This document shows positions 1-8,311 of a DNA stretch of 64,000 bases, piece by piece. The translations under genes and the position numbers were made by a program. Within the stretch, counting starts at the first letter, position 1. The number at the start of each line of letters is the position of its first letter. This stretch comes from RDYJ01 sp034931405 (GTDB taxonomy: Bacteria; Cyanobacteriota; Cyanobacteriia; Cyanobacteriales; Nostocaceae). Under the pieces are notes generated by a model, which was given only the letters and a program-made list of their open reading frames with translations, did no database searches and was not told where the DNA came from. The stretch is taken from the NCBI RefSeq assembly GCF_034931405.1, contig NZ_JAYGHA010000007.1, positions 121,441 to 185,440 on the forward strand, read 5' to 3'.

Positions 1-435
1 CTGCGATTTCTGCGACGACAAATGCCGGCTTATGTGGATACCGGTTTAAACTTTATTGATGTGAGAGATGTAGCTAGGGGACATTTACTAGCTTTAGAAA
101 AAGGAAAAGGGGGCGATCGCTATATTTTAGGTCATCAAAACCTCAGCCTCAAGCAACTACTAGAACAACTCTCCCACATCACCGGCTTGAAAGCACCGCA
201 AATATCCGTTCCCAGCTTTTTACCATTGAGTGTTGCTTGGGTAGAAGAGAAAATTCTCGCACCTATGGGAAAAACACCCACAGTTCCCATAGATGGAGTC
301 CGCATGGCACAGCAACCAATGTATTATGATGCTTCCAAGGCCGTCCGCGAACTTGGTCTACCTCAGTCACCTCTGAATGTAGCACTCAAGGATGCCGTAG
401 ATTGGTTTGTATCTAATGGTTATGTGAATAGGTGA
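1..435 (+). CDS. hpnA: Hopanoid-associated sugar epimerase HpnA, C-terminal part
   Basis: This is the end of an NAD-dependent epimerase/dehydratase (extended SDR fold); the reading frame is open from the first base, so the start and the Rossmann fold lie outside the window. The visible part carries the family's FIDVRDVARGHLLALE segment, then GDRYILG and a C-terminal substrate-binding region ending in WFVSNGY. It resembles HpnA, the epimerase found with hopanoid genes. The next gene on the same strand is hpnH, which supports that identity. HpnA's exact substrate is not established. A methionine at base 22 is internal, not a start. Confidence 0.8.
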   Translation: MRFLRRQMPAYVDTGLNFIDVRDVARGHLLALEKGKGGDRYILGHQNLSLKQLLEQLSHITGLKAPQISVPSFLPLSVAWVEEKILAPMGKTPTVPIDGVRMAQQPMYYDASKAVRELGLPQSPLNVALKDAVDWFVSNGYVNR

Positions 436-462
436 AAAATGAAGTTTTACCCCCCTGATTTT

Positions 463-491
463 GTAGGGGTTTAGCATTGCTAAACCCCTAC
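463..491. repeat. 14-bp perfect inverted repeat with 1-nt loop
   Basis: The arms GTAGGGGTTTAGCA and TGCTAAACCCCTAC are perfect complements around a single T. It lies between hpnA and hpnH. It looks like the short palindromic intergenic elements common in filamentous cyanobacteria. It could also act as a transcript-stabilising hairpin, but no T-run follows, so it is not a standard terminator. Confidence 0.8.
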
Positions 492-554
492 CCAGTTGGA
501 AATAATGATTGTTCAATTCAACCCGTGGTGTTATCAAGAGAGGAGAATAATTAA

Positions 555-1574
555 ATGGCGGTTAATCTACAACAAGCAATAGATATCGGGAAGTATCTAG
601 TTACTCAACGTCTATTAGGACGTAAACGCTTCCCTCTAGTATTAATGTTAGAACCTCTGTTTCGATGCAACTTAGCTTGTACTGGTTGTGGAAAAATCCA
701 ACATCCTACAGAAGTTCTCAAACAAAATCTTACTCCAGAACAGTGTTTTGCGGCTGTGGAAGAATGCGGCGCACCTGTGGTTTCTATTCCGGGAGGAGAA
801 CCGTTATTACATCCGCAAATTGATGAAATTGTTAAAGGTTTAGTAGAACGCAAGAAATATGTTTACTTGTGTACCAATGGTTTGTTATTAGAAAAAAGTC
901 TCCATAAATTTCAACCTTCTCCTTATCTAAGTTTCAGTGTTCATTTAGATGGAATGCGGGAATGGCATGATAAATGTGTAGACAGAAAAGGCGTTTTTGA
1001 TGTTGCTGTTCAAGCAATTCGCGCAGCTAAAGCTAAAGGTTTTCGTGTCACTACCAACTCGACTATTTTTGAAGGTTGCGATGTCAAAGAAATGCAGGAG
1101 TTTTTTGACTTTCTAGATACTTTAAAAGTTGATGGAATGATGATTTCTCCTGGTTACGGTTACGCATGGGCCCCAGATCAGGATCATTTTCTGCAAAGAG
1201 AACAAACCCGCGCTTTATTTAGAGAAATTCTCACACCTTACACATCTGGGAAAAAGAACTGGAATTTCAATCACAACCCGCTATTTTTAGATTTTCTCAT
1301 TGGTGAGAAAGACTATGAATGTACACCTTGGGGTAGTCCTAGTTATAGTGTTTTGGGTTGGCAAAAACCTTGTTATTTGTTGAATGAAGGATACTATACA
1401 AGTTTCAAACAGTTGTTGGATGAGACTGATTGGAGTAAGTACGGACGCGCTAGTGGTAATCCTAAATGTGCTGATTGTATGGTTCATTGTGGTTATGAAC
1501 CAACCGCAGCGATGGATGCAATGCAACCGCAAAATATAGGACGTTCTTTAGGAACTGTTTTTGGTAGGGGGTAA
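555..1574 (+). CDS. hpnH: Adenosyl-hopene transferase HpnH (radical SAM)
   Basis: HpnH is a radical SAM enzyme that joins a 5'-deoxyadenosyl group to hopene (diploptene), the first step toward side-chain-extended hopanoids such as bacteriohopanetetrol. The 339-residue protein has the cluster motif CxxxCxxC at residues 38-45, the SIPGGEPLLHP glycine motif typical of radical SAM folds, and a C-terminal cysteine group (CADCMVHC) as expected in the family. Length is normal for HpnH. The start has a good ribosome binding site (GAGGAG) 8-9 bases upstream. It follows hpnA by about 120 bases in the same direction, so the two probably belong to one hopanoid locus. Confidence 0.93.
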   Translation: MAVNLQQAIDIGKYLVTQRLLGRKRFPLVLMLEPLFRCNLACTGCGKIQHPTEVLKQNLTPEQCFAAVEECGAPVVSIPGGEPLLHPQIDEIVKGLVERKKYVYLCTNGLLLEKSLHKFQPSPYLSFSVHLDGMREWHDKCVDRKGVFDVAVQAIRAAKAKGFRVTTNSTIFEGCDVKEMQEFFDFLDTLKVDGMMISPGYGYAWAPDQDHFLQREQTRALFREILTPYTSGKKNWNFNHNPLFLDFLIGEKDYECTPWGSPSYSVLGWQKPCYLLNEGYYTSFKQLLDETDWSKYGRASGNPKCADCMVHCGYEPTAAMDAMQPQNIGRSLGTVFGRG

Positions 1575-1584
1575 TTTGAAAAGT

Positions 1585-1690
1585 GTCTGAATCAGGATTA
1601 CCAGGATTAAAGGATGTACAGGATTAAGGAATTATTTATTAATACTCAATCTTGTTAATCTTCAAATCTTGTAAATCCTGATTTTGACAA
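1585..1690. repeat. Dispersed inverted repeat (GTCTGAATCAGGAT family)
   Basis: The left arm reads GTCTGAATCAGGAT followed by CAGGATT units; the right arm is an imperfect reverse complement ending AATCCTGATTTTGACAA. Related copies occur near 14.53, 15.13, 15.56, 40.4, 41.4, 42.9, 56.0 and 56.9 kb. It sits directly after hpnH and contains no open frame. Confidence 0.8.
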
Positions 1691-1720
1691 GATAAATTTT
1701 ATGAATGAAGATGAGCAGTA

Positions 1721-2746
1721 TTAAGTTAATAAATTTTGATTAGTCTTATAAAGTTCTTGAACTATTGTGAGCATATCTAACATTAAAAAATTCCAATCAG
1801 CAATAGATTTGGGTATTAAATCATTAGTTTGCTTTGGACGCAAATGAACAATTTGATTTCTGAGCTTATACAAATACAAACTAGGACTATAATGTTGTTT
1901 ATCGGCATATTTATAATTTATCTTGATTGATTCAAGTAATTTTTTCAAAGAATCTTCTAATTTAGGTTCTAATTTTGTAGTTTCATAAAAATCAATATAA
2001 AAATCTTGAACAGATTTATTGTTTAATGCCAATTTATCATAAAAATCTTTTAAAAAATATAGAGGCTGTAATCCTTCTATACACCTATACAAATCCAAAT
2101 AAGCAAATTTAAAATCAGACGCTACATAACTTGCTAGGATATTTTCAAAAGGAATATATTGATTTCCAGTTTCAAATGTATCCGTAAACTCTTGCAAAAC
2201 TTCTGCACTATATGGTAATAAACAATAACTTTCACTTTCGGTTAGCGCAATACCTGTAATTTGTTCTAGTTTTTCTTTTTGGGTAAATCTATCAATTATT
2301 TTATACAAAGAAATAGTCGGAAAACAATCTTTTAGGCTAAAATTACCTACTACTGTATCAAACTGGACTTGTTTAAATCCTTGTTGATTGATTTCCCAAT
2401 CACTTTCCAAAATTTCTTGTAATATATCAGTATCTCCCGTAACAGGTAATTCTAATCCATCAACAATAGCTACCCAAGCACCTGAGTTAAGATTTTCTTC
2501 TTGCAAGAAACAGGGAATTTGATATTTAAATTTATGATTGACTAATACTAAATAATTATCATTTTCATAAGTAAGCCAATCACTATAAAAATTAGGAAAT
2601 AAACGTAGTGTTTTATCAATATTTAGAGACTTTAACCAGTCTTTACAAGTTTCATCACCATCAATTGTGTATTTTTCTTGTGTATTAACAACAGCTTGTA
2701 TTTTTTCTACAACTTTTTTGATTGAGCTTGTTATATTTCTTGCCAT
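1721..2746 (-). CDS. HEPN-like protein partnered with ParB-like gene
   Basis: I do not recognise a named family. The protein has 341 residues when started at the ATG at 2746; an upstream TTG at 2779 would add 11 residues but has no support. The C-terminal third is predicted alpha-helical and carries LYKLRNQIVHLRP (R and H near residues 296-301), which matches the RNxxxH signature of HEPN ribonuclease and Abi-type domains, preceded by YRCIEGLQPLYF, a helix typical of such domains. The N-terminal 180 residues show no motif I know. The upstream gene ends four bases before this ATG, so the two are almost certainly cotranscribed. The context of two-gene unit plus HEPN motif suggests defence or toxin-antitoxin function, but that is inference. 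Confidence 0.6.
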   Translation of the reverse strand: MARNITSSIKKVVEKIQAVVNTQEKYTIDGDETCKDWLKSLNIDKTLRLFPNFYSDWLTYENDNYLVLVNHKFKYQIPCFLQEENLNSGAWVAIVDGLELPVTGDTDILQEILESDWEINQQGFKQVQFDTVVGNFSLKDCFPTISLYKIIDRFTQKEKLEQITGIALTESESYCLLPYSAEVLQEFTDTFETGNQYIPFENILASYVASDFKFAYLDLYRCIEGLQPLYFLKDFYDKLALNNKSVQDFYIDFYETTKLEPKLEDSLKKLLESIKINYKYADKQHYSPSLYLYKLRNQIVHLRPKQTNDLIPKSIADWNFLMLDMLTIVQELYKTNQNLLT

Positions 2747-2750
2747 ATTT

Positions 2751-3854
2751 TTAGTACATTTTATGCCAGCAAACTGCAAAAGAATTAATTTCAGGTTCAG
2801 AAAAAATTATTTTAAATCCATCTAAAAAAGCTTGTCTATGTTTTTCTTTGGGAATAGAACGTAAGTTTTCTTTTAAAATATCCAAGGCAAGAAAGTTATA
2901 GTTTTGTTCAAGACTCTGACAAACGATCTGAGATTTAAGTCTATGTAGTTTTAATCGTATATCGTGAAAATTACTCTCTATTTGTGAATAGTCTTTTTCA
3001 AGATTACTTCCTAATAAACCAAAGGTTTTTTCGGCACAAGCTACCATAAAACCAACTCTTGCAGTTTGATTATTAAAAACATAGCGGTCTTCAATTCCTT
3101 CAAGTAATTGGTCAATTTCAGTCATCAATATAAATATTTCTTCAAATTTACCAATAGTATGTGCTGATTTCTCCCTAATTAAACTCATAATATCTAAAGC
3201 TGCATGATATTCAGCTAATTGTTGTTTTTTGTCAATTCTGACTTTTCTAGAAGTAAATGCCAAAAATAACTCTACAATTTCTGACTGTTTATATAATTTT
3301 TGTCTGATTAAATTCTCTAAATAGGGAATACGATATTTTAAATTCTGCAAAATCGGTTTAAAAACAACTTCTAATTGTTTATCAAGTCCCCAGGGAATTT
3401 GACCAGAATTGAGTACCAACATTCTATATAATAAAGCATCTTCATCTGGAGCAAACCAAAACTCAACCCTCAGATTCTGAGCAATTTCTTTTTGAAGGAT
3501 AGCATCTTTTAAGGCTTGTATTCTTTGCATCCCATCTAAAATACTAATTTTTTGTTTATTTTGAATTAAATTAAAAAAATTATGTTCATTTATATCTTCA
3601 TAACAAATAATTCCTAATACTATAGGAGGTAATATTGCTCCATATTTCAAATCTTCTACCATTTGATTACGAATAATTTTTGCAGACCTGGTTTGCAAAA
3701 CTTCTCTTTGATCATCAAGGTTGCCTTTTTGTTCGTGAATAGGTTGAATAAATTCTATAAAATCAGGGATGCTAACTACTGTAAGCACAGAGTAGCAATT
3801 AAGATTTGTATCTTCTTGAATATCAATTATTTTGAATTTCATAGATAGATCCAT
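2751..3854 (-). CDS. ParB-like DGQHR-type domain protein
   Basis: The 367-residue protein resembles the ParB/sulfiredoxin-like fold of DGQHR-domain proteins (the DndB and DUF262 neighbourhood). Visible signatures are RSAKIIRNQMVEDLKYGAIL then PPIVLGI (residues 56-82), and SILDGMQRIQAL (104-115), which stands where DGQHR or DGQQR normally sits. A further conserved-looking NSGQIPWGLDKQL segment follows near residue 165. Relatives bind nucleotides or DNA in phosphorothioation control, restriction and partition systems. Its partner downstream is the HEPN-like gene, four bases away. The first ATG is used here; an ATG four codons later is equally possible and has a weak GGA site. The exact role is unknown. 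Confidence 0.6.
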   Translation of the reverse strand: MDLSMKFKIIDIQEDTNLNCYSVLTVVSIPDFIEFIQPIHEQKGNLDDQREVLQTRSAKIIRNQMVEDLKYGAILPPIVLGIICYEDINEHNFFNLIQNKQKISILDGMQRIQALKDAILQKEIAQNLRVEFWFAPDEDALLYRMLVLNSGQIPWGLDKQLEVVFKPILQNLKYRIPYLENLIRQKLYKQSEIVELFLAFTSRKVRIDKKQQLAEYHAALDIMSLIREKSAHTIGKFEEIFILMTEIDQLLEGIEDRYVFNNQTARVGFMVACAEKTFGLLGSNLEKDYSQIESNFHDIRLKLHRLKSQIVCQSLEQNYNFLALDILKENLRSIPKEKHRQAFLDGFKIIFSEPEINSFAVCWHKMY

Positions 3855-3911
3855 AGTGTGTGGTAATCAAATTATATCTCACCAGTGTCTTGATTGATTA
3901 AACCTCTATTC

Positions 3912-4403
3912 TCAGCCTTCATTTAAATTCATCATCATCTCGTAAGTTGCTACATTAAATCCATTAGCTTCAAATAACTGCTTTGCAAATTCATTTTGTG
4001 CTGCAACTTGAAGGACCAATATTTGTGAACCCAACTGTTTTGCTGCATTTATTGAAGCATTTAATAGTAATTTTCCTGCTCCCATTCCCCGCGCTGATTC
4101 ATCAATGTATATATCATGAAGCCATATTGATTCAGGTGCAATATCAACAAAACTGCTTTCTTCTAACCGTATAAAGGAATAACCAACAATTTCCTTTTCT
4201 ACTTCTACAACTAAAACAACTGCTTTTGGATTGACAATTTCTTCAGCAAAAAAATCAAAAAGCTGTTGTTCGTGATTTTCAAATTCAACAAACCTAAAAG
4301 GATTGAAATTTTGATGTTGATGAATAAGTTTGAGTGCATAATTAATCACAGACTGATGATCATCTATGGTTGCTTTTCTGATGGTAATATTTGGCTGTTT
4401 CAT
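3912..4403 (-). CDS. GNAT family N-acetyltransferase
   Basis: A 163-residue single-domain acetyltransferase. It opens with ITIRKATIDDHQSV, the usual beta1-alpha1 of GNAT proteins; the acetyl-CoA loop is DESARGMGAGKLLLN (about residues 105-119), matching RxxGxG/A; LVLQVAAQNEFAKQLFEANGF supplies the C-terminal motif B. The substrate (amino group donor) cannot be deduced. It is convergent with nothing and lies between the ParB-like/HEPN pair and a VapBC pair, so it may be accessory. It is probably a separate transcription unit because about 60 bases separate it from the ParB-like gene start. Confidence 0.85.
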   Translation of the reverse strand: MKQPNITIRKATIDDHQSVINYALKLIHQHQNFNPFRFVEFENHEQQLFDFFAEEIVNPKAVVLVVEVEKEIVGYSFIRLEESSFVDIAPESIWLHDIYIDESARGMGAGKLLLNASINAAKQLGSQILVLQVAAQNEFAKQLFEANGFNVATYEMMMNLNEG

Positions 4404-4500
4404 TTTTTCAATGTGATTGGATATTTAGGAAATTCAAATTTAAAACCTAGACTATGGTTACAATACATGATATCATAAAATAATTACATTAAGTGTAACT

Positions 4501-4755
4501 ATGGAACGAGAAGCTGTAACTATCCGTATTCCGGCGGACTTGCTGCAACAAGCAAAGCAGTTACGAGAAAGCAGTGAGTCTTTTAATGAGATGGTTGTAG
4601 ATGCGATCGCCCACGAGGTCAGAAGACGGCGAGCCTTAGCAGCTCATCAACGGATTGTGGCTCGTAGTGCCGAAGTAGAAGCTAAAACAGGTATGCAATC
4701 AAGTTCAGTAAACTTAATTCGTCAGTTACGAGCAGGTGAGGGAAGGCGTGACTAA
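4501..4755 (+). CDS. RHH-type antitoxin (VapB-like)
   Basis: An 84-residue protein beginning with a strand-helix-helix pattern (EAVTIRIPADLLQQAKQLRESSESFNEMVVDAIAHEV) typical of ribbon-helix-helix DNA-binding antitoxins. The basic tail (RRRRALAAHQRIVARS) probably reaches the toxin. The downstream PIN gene overlaps its stop, the usual antitoxin-first arrangement, so it likely neutralises that toxin and autoregulates the operon by binding its promoter. A HIP1 octamer lies inside the gene. Confidence 0.8.
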   Translation: MEREAVTIRIPADLLQQAKQLRESSESFNEMVVDAIAHEVRRRRALAAHQRIVARSAEVEAKTGMQSSSVNLIRQLRAGEGRRD

Positions 4756-5182
4756 GTGTATTGACACCAGTGTTTGGATTCCCTATCTGCTACCGGAAAC
4801 ATTGCAACCCCAAGCCAGAAATTTGATTCTTCCGTTATTAACATCAAATGTGCGTTTAGTTGCTCCGGCATTTGCCTGGGCTGAAGTTGGTTCAGTATTG
4901 CGAAAAAAAGTGAGATTGGGAGTAATTACCACTGCACAAGCAGAAGGTTTTTATGATGATTTCTGCCAAATGCCCATTGACTACCTCGATAACGATGCTA
5001 TCCGCGCAAAGACCTATGCGATCGCTGAAAAATTCTCTCTAGCAACTCTCTATGATGCTGCTTTTTTGGCAATTGCTGAAATAGAATCTGCGGAATTTTG
5101 GACAGCAGATCAATCTTTACTCAACACCCTTACATCATTTCCAACATGGGTGAAAAAATTGGAAGAATCAATTGATAATTAA
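4748..5182 (+). CDS. PIN-domain toxin (VapC-like)
   Basis: A PIN-fold ribonuclease of about 144 residues. The first acidic residue is in CIDTSVW at the N-terminus, the second in FAWAEVG, and the third set in LYDAAFLAIAE with TADQ following, matching the acidic metal-binding tetrad of VapC toxins. I chose the GTG at 4748 because GAGGG lies five bases upstream and the first aspartate is then near residue 6; a GTG at 4736 is an alternative. It overlaps the antitoxin stop by eight bases (GTGACTAA), which indicates translational coupling. Targets of VapC proteins are usually tRNA or rRNA; this one's is unknown. Confidence 0.8.
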   Translation: MTKCIDTSVWIPYLLPETLQPQARNLILPLLTSNVRLVAPAFAWAEVGSVLRKKVRLGVITTAQAEGFYDDFCQMPIDYLDNDAIRAKTYAIAEKFSLATLYDAAFLAIAEIESAEFWTADQSLLNTLTSFPTWVKKLEESIDN

Positions 5183-5252
5183 CAATTGTCAATTGTTCAT
5201 TGTCCATTATTGAAAAAACAGTCTATCTAAAAACCTACACAATCTCAAAAAC

Positions 5253-5624
5253 ATGACAGAAGCTAAGAACGTACTGGGTACAAAACTAGAACTTTGCTGC
5301 ACATTTCCCATGACCGGATATTACCGCGATGGGTTTTGTAACACAGGTGGGCAAGATTTTGGGATGCACGTTGTTTGCGCTCAAGTCACAGCCGAATTTT
5401 TAGAATACACAAAATCCCAAGGAAATGATTTAAGCACACCAGTTCCTCAATTTAGCTTTCCTGGCTTAAAACCTGGGGATGGGTGGTGTCTATGTGCTGC
5501 AAGATGGCAAGAAGCTCTAGAAGCTGGTTTTGCACCTCCAGTTGTTTTAGAAGCTACTCATGCGAGAGCTTTAGAAGTTTGTAATTTAGCAGATTTACAA
5601 AAACATCGTGTAATTCGTAATTAA
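5253..5624 (+). CDS. DUF2237 family protein
   Basis: A 123-residue conserved protein of unknown function. The family pattern is clear: NVLGTKLELCCTFPMTGYYRDGFC near the start, then GMHVVCAQVTAEFLEYTKSQGNDLSTP and the strongly conserved GLKPGDGWCLCAARW. Several cysteines are conserved (CNTGG, WCLCAARW), so metal or redox chemistry is possible but unproven. Length is normal for the family. It stands alone, about 70 bases after the PIN gene, and is ordinary genome content rather than part of the toxin locus. Confidence 0.88.
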   Translation: MTEAKNVLGTKLELCCTFPMTGYYRDGFCNTGGQDFGMHVVCAQVTAEFLEYTKSQGNDLSTPVPQFSFPGLKPGDGWCLCAARWQEALEAGFAPPVVLEATHARALEVCNLADLQKHRVIRN

Positions 5625-5807
5625 TAAACCACATCGTGAATTGTACCTGCGATGTGGTAATTGTTTGAAAGCAAACTAAATAACTGTGAAATTGGAATTA
5701 TTCAAGTAATAGCTTGTACTCCTGTGAGTGATACTAACAGTACGTTGGTATCCATCAAACTGCGAGAATTGAATATTGACCCAGACACTTTATCAAAACT
5801 CTCCATT

Positions 5808-6539
5808 ATGGCTGAACTACCTAAAACCCTAGAAGATGCGATCGCTCAATCCCGTGAAGCGGTAAAATCGGCATTAGCTGATGGTATGACACGTATTCAA
5901 GTGGAGTTACTGTTCCCAGAACTCAAATTTATGCCCGTAGCAGCACAATTTCTCCCCCTGTTCGCTGAATATGAATCTCGTCTCAAAGTCTTCTTTGCTG
6001 ATGCTGGTGCAGCCGCTTTAGCCCGTCGAGATTGGGCAGATTTACCATTTAAAATATTAGATATCGGTACTGGAAGAACAGCTTCCTTAGAAGCAAAAAT
6101 TCAGCCAGAGGATGAAATTTTCTTGTTTATCGCTCCAACAAACGTAGAAGTACCCCAATTAGAAAAACTCTGTGAAATCATCGGTGAACGACCCTTGGTG
6201 ATGTTAAACCCCCGTTTAGAAGATTCTGGGGTAGTGGGTATTGGTTACGCAGCGAGAGAAACCCGCAGACGTTTCATTAGTACCATTGAATCTTGTTATT
6301 ATCTGCGTCCAGTCGATGAAGAAACCGCCCTCATTCGCTGCTATCCTGGAGAGTGGGAAGTGTGGTTAGAAACTGAAGGGGAATATCAAAAAATAGCTGA
6401 ATTACCTAAAAAACCATCAGGTGATGAAATAGATGCAATTCTGATGCAAGGACAACCACAAACCAGCGAGGGAACACCCACTAAAAAACCCAGTGTGTTT
6501 AAGAGTTTGCAGCGGTTTATCAAAGCATTGAGTAGTTAA
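5808..6539 (+). CDS. DUF1995 family protein
   Basis: The 243-residue product matches the DUF1995 family shared by cyanobacteria and chloroplasts, in which plant LPA3 is a photosystem II assembly factor. Supporting segments are MAELPKTLEDAIAQSREAVKSALADG, the VELLFPELKF motif, VMLNPRLEDSGVVGIGYAARETRRRF and FISTIESCYYLRP. The open frame extends upstream to a TTG at 5661, but the family starts at the MAELPKTLEDA methionine, so I use that ATG. A photosystem-assembly or nucleotide-binding role is inferred from plant relatives only. The C-terminal tail is basic and serine-rich. Confidence 0.85.
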   Translation: MAELPKTLEDAIAQSREAVKSALADGMTRIQVELLFPELKFMPVAAQFLPLFAEYESRLKVFFADAGAAALARRDWADLPFKILDIGTGRTASLEAKIQPEDEIFLFIAPTNVEVPQLEKLCEIIGERPLVMLNPRLEDSGVVGIGYAARETRRRFISTIESCYYLRPVDEETALIRCYPGEWEVWLETEGEYQKIAELPKKPSGDEIDAILMQGQPQTSEGTPTKKPSVFKSLQRFIKALSS

Positions 6540-6627
6540 AAACTCTCATAATCATAACATCTTGTGGGGTGGGCATCTGCCTACCCTTGATTTTTGGGAA
6601 ACGAATGAAGATGACGGTTTAGGCACA

Positions 6628-6693
6628 AGATCCCCGACTTCTCAACAAAATTTCTATTCAGAATTTATAGTTGAAAACAGAAGTCGGGGATCT
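6628..6693. repeat. Palindromic element with GATCCCCGACTTCT arms
   Basis: Arms AGATCCCCGACTTCT and its near-perfect complement AGAAGTCGGGGATCT enclose a 36-base loop. The same arms recur at 19.42, 40.07, 45.76 and 52.95 kb. It lies between the convergent DUF1995 and lnt genes and might form a transcript hairpin from either strand. A second imperfect inverted repeat (GGGTGGGCA/TGCCTACCC) lies just before it near 6567. Confidence 0.8.
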
Positions 6694-6706
6694 AAATTGT
6701 TTCACA

Positions 6707-8311
6707 TCACAGAAATACCCACCCCAAAAACCCCAAAATCAACAACAAAGGCATCAACCAATCACCCCAACGCACATATAAAGTCTGCGTTTGACGAGGA
6801 TAAATAATTTCAGCGTGAGTTTCATAGGAATTATATCCTGATTTCCATAATGTTCTCCCATGGGGATCAACAAAAGCCGAATAACCGGTATTTGTTGCCC
6901 TCACAGCCCATCGATCAGTTTCAATTGCTCTCATGATATCCTGGGCATGATGTTGATCTGCCATAGCAGCAGTATAATGAGCATCGTTAGAAGAACTCAA
7001 AATAAATTGCCCACCATTAAAAGCTTGATATCTGAATATTTCCGAAAAAGCAGACTCATAACAAATACCCACAATTGCCCTACCTAAAGGAGTATCAAAA
7101 ACTTGATTTTTTGCCCCATGTACTTGATGTTCGTCTAAGGGTGATAAACGTTGAATTAATTTCCCGATAATTTCTTCAAAAGGAACAAATTCCCCCAAAG
7201 GAACAAGTTTTGATTTATCATATCTGCTAGTAACTTCCCCTTTACTATTCACACCAAATAAACTGTTAGTATAGCTTTTTCCCCTTTCACCAAAACCACC
7301 GATCCAAGCAATTACCCCTTTTTCCTTCACCGCATCTAATAAAGGAGTCTTTTGAAAATTGCGTTCATATAAAGGTAAAGCACCTTCAGGAGTTAAAACC
7401 CCATCAGCACCTTGACTTGCTAATTTTAAATATCCATTAGTGTAACCTGTAATTGCTTGACGATATCCTTCAGGAAGCAACTTAATTTCATTAGGAACAT
7501 TACCTTGAATAACGCCTATTTTCAAAGCAGAATTTTCATTATTATTCAAAGGTTGAGAATAAAGAATAAACCCTAAAATATGGGAGGTAATTAACAGTAT
7601 TGTAGCTAAGATTGAGTATTTATTAACGAACCGCAGAGACGCAGAGAACGCAGAGGTTTTTGTTTCTTTCTTTTCTTCCTTTGCGTCCTTTGCTCCTTTG
7701 CGCCTTTGCGCGAAATAAGATATCCAAGCTTCACCAACCAACCCATTAACCGCCACAATAACCGCAGTTATAGTATTAGGACCTGAAAGTTGCCCCAAAT
7801 GCAAAATTACCAAATTATGCGGAGATTGAGTGTAGGAAAGAGAACTCCACCATAAAGAACCAGAACTCCACAGACTTTCTAACCCACACCATAAAGCTGT
7901 ACCAATTAAAACCCGTAACCAGGGCTTTCCTTTATCTAACCGCACCATCAAAAATGCCCACAGGGAGACTAATAAGCCTCCCCAGAGGCTAATAAATGAC
8001 CAACAAAAGATGGTAATAAATAAACTTGGCCACCAGGGAACACCTAACCAGTTCATGGGGTGAATACCTGTGATCCAAGAAAGGGCAATACCATGATAGG
8101 CGATCGCCCAAATAAAGGCAGGTAGTTTTTTAGTATATTTAACAACTATTACCCAAAGGGGAGCAAGAGCTACCCAAGCCAAAAACCAAGCACCGACGGG
8201 GGCAACTGTCACCCCCATCAAGATTCCACTAGTTAATCCTACTAAGTAAGGGAGTAAGAAATTTAACTTCTCCCTTAGTTGTTTATTCAGCCTCTTCTGC
8301 ATCACCTGCAT
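6707..8311 (-). CDS. lnt: Apolipoprotein N-acyltransferase with in-frame repeat insertion
   Basis: Lnt transfers a third acyl chain to the N-terminal cysteine of lipoproteins at the periplasmic face of the inner membrane. The 534-residue protein has about six hydrophobic segments in the first 250 residues, a nitrilase-like domain, and a last hydrophobic segment. The catalytic residues are visible: Glu309 in LTPEGALPLYE, Lys366 in SRYDKSKLVP and Cys417 in VGICYESAF. Residues about 202-231, between two membrane segments, are highly charged (AQRRKGAKDAKEEKKE) and are encoded by a dispersed repeat. The start overlaps the end of gyrA by 29 bases; an ATG at 8302 is an alternative. Confidence 0.93.
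   Translation of the reverse strand: MQVMQKRLNKQLREKLNFLLPYLVGLTSGILMGVTVAPVGAWFLAWVALAPLWVIVVKYTKKLPAFIWAIAYHGIALSWITGIHPMNWLGVPWWPSLFITIFCWSFISLWGGLLVSLWAFLMVRLDKGKPWLRVLIGTALWCGLESLWSSGSLWWSSLSYTQSPHNLVILHLGQLSGPNTITAVIVAVNGLVGEAWISYFAQRRKGAKDAKEEKKETKTSAFSASLRFVNKYSILATILLITSHILGFILYSQPLNNNENSALKIGVIQGNVPNEIKLLPEGYRQAITGYTNGYLKLASQGADGVLTPEGALPLYERNFQKTPLLDAVKEKGVIAWIGGFGERGKSYTNSLFGVNSKGEVTSRYDKSKLVPLGEFVPFEEIIGKLIQRLSPLDEHQVHGAKNQVFDTPLGRAIVGICYESAFSEIFRYQAFNGGQFILSSSNDAHYTAAMADQHHAQDIMRAIETDRWAVRATNTGYSAFVDPHGRTLWKSGYNSYETHAEIIYPRQTQTLYVRWGDWLMPLLLILGFLGWVFL
7629..7720. repeat. CGAACCGCAGAG family repeat inside lnt
   Basis: On the plus strand this reads CGAACCGCAGAGACGCAGAG at one side and GCGCCTTTGCGCGAAATAA at the other, with internal TTTGCGTCC and TTTGCTCC units. 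It is the same dispersed element seen between genes near 14.6, 15.2, 17.1, 43.1 and 44.8 kb. Here it is open in the lnt frame and adds about 30 charged residues between membrane helices without breaking the gene. Confidence 0.85.

Noticed and set aside
6562..6807. Plus-strand frame between DUF1995 and lnt
   Set aside because: It covers a palindromic repeat and the antisense of the lnt end; composition is not protein-like and no ribosome binding site is present.
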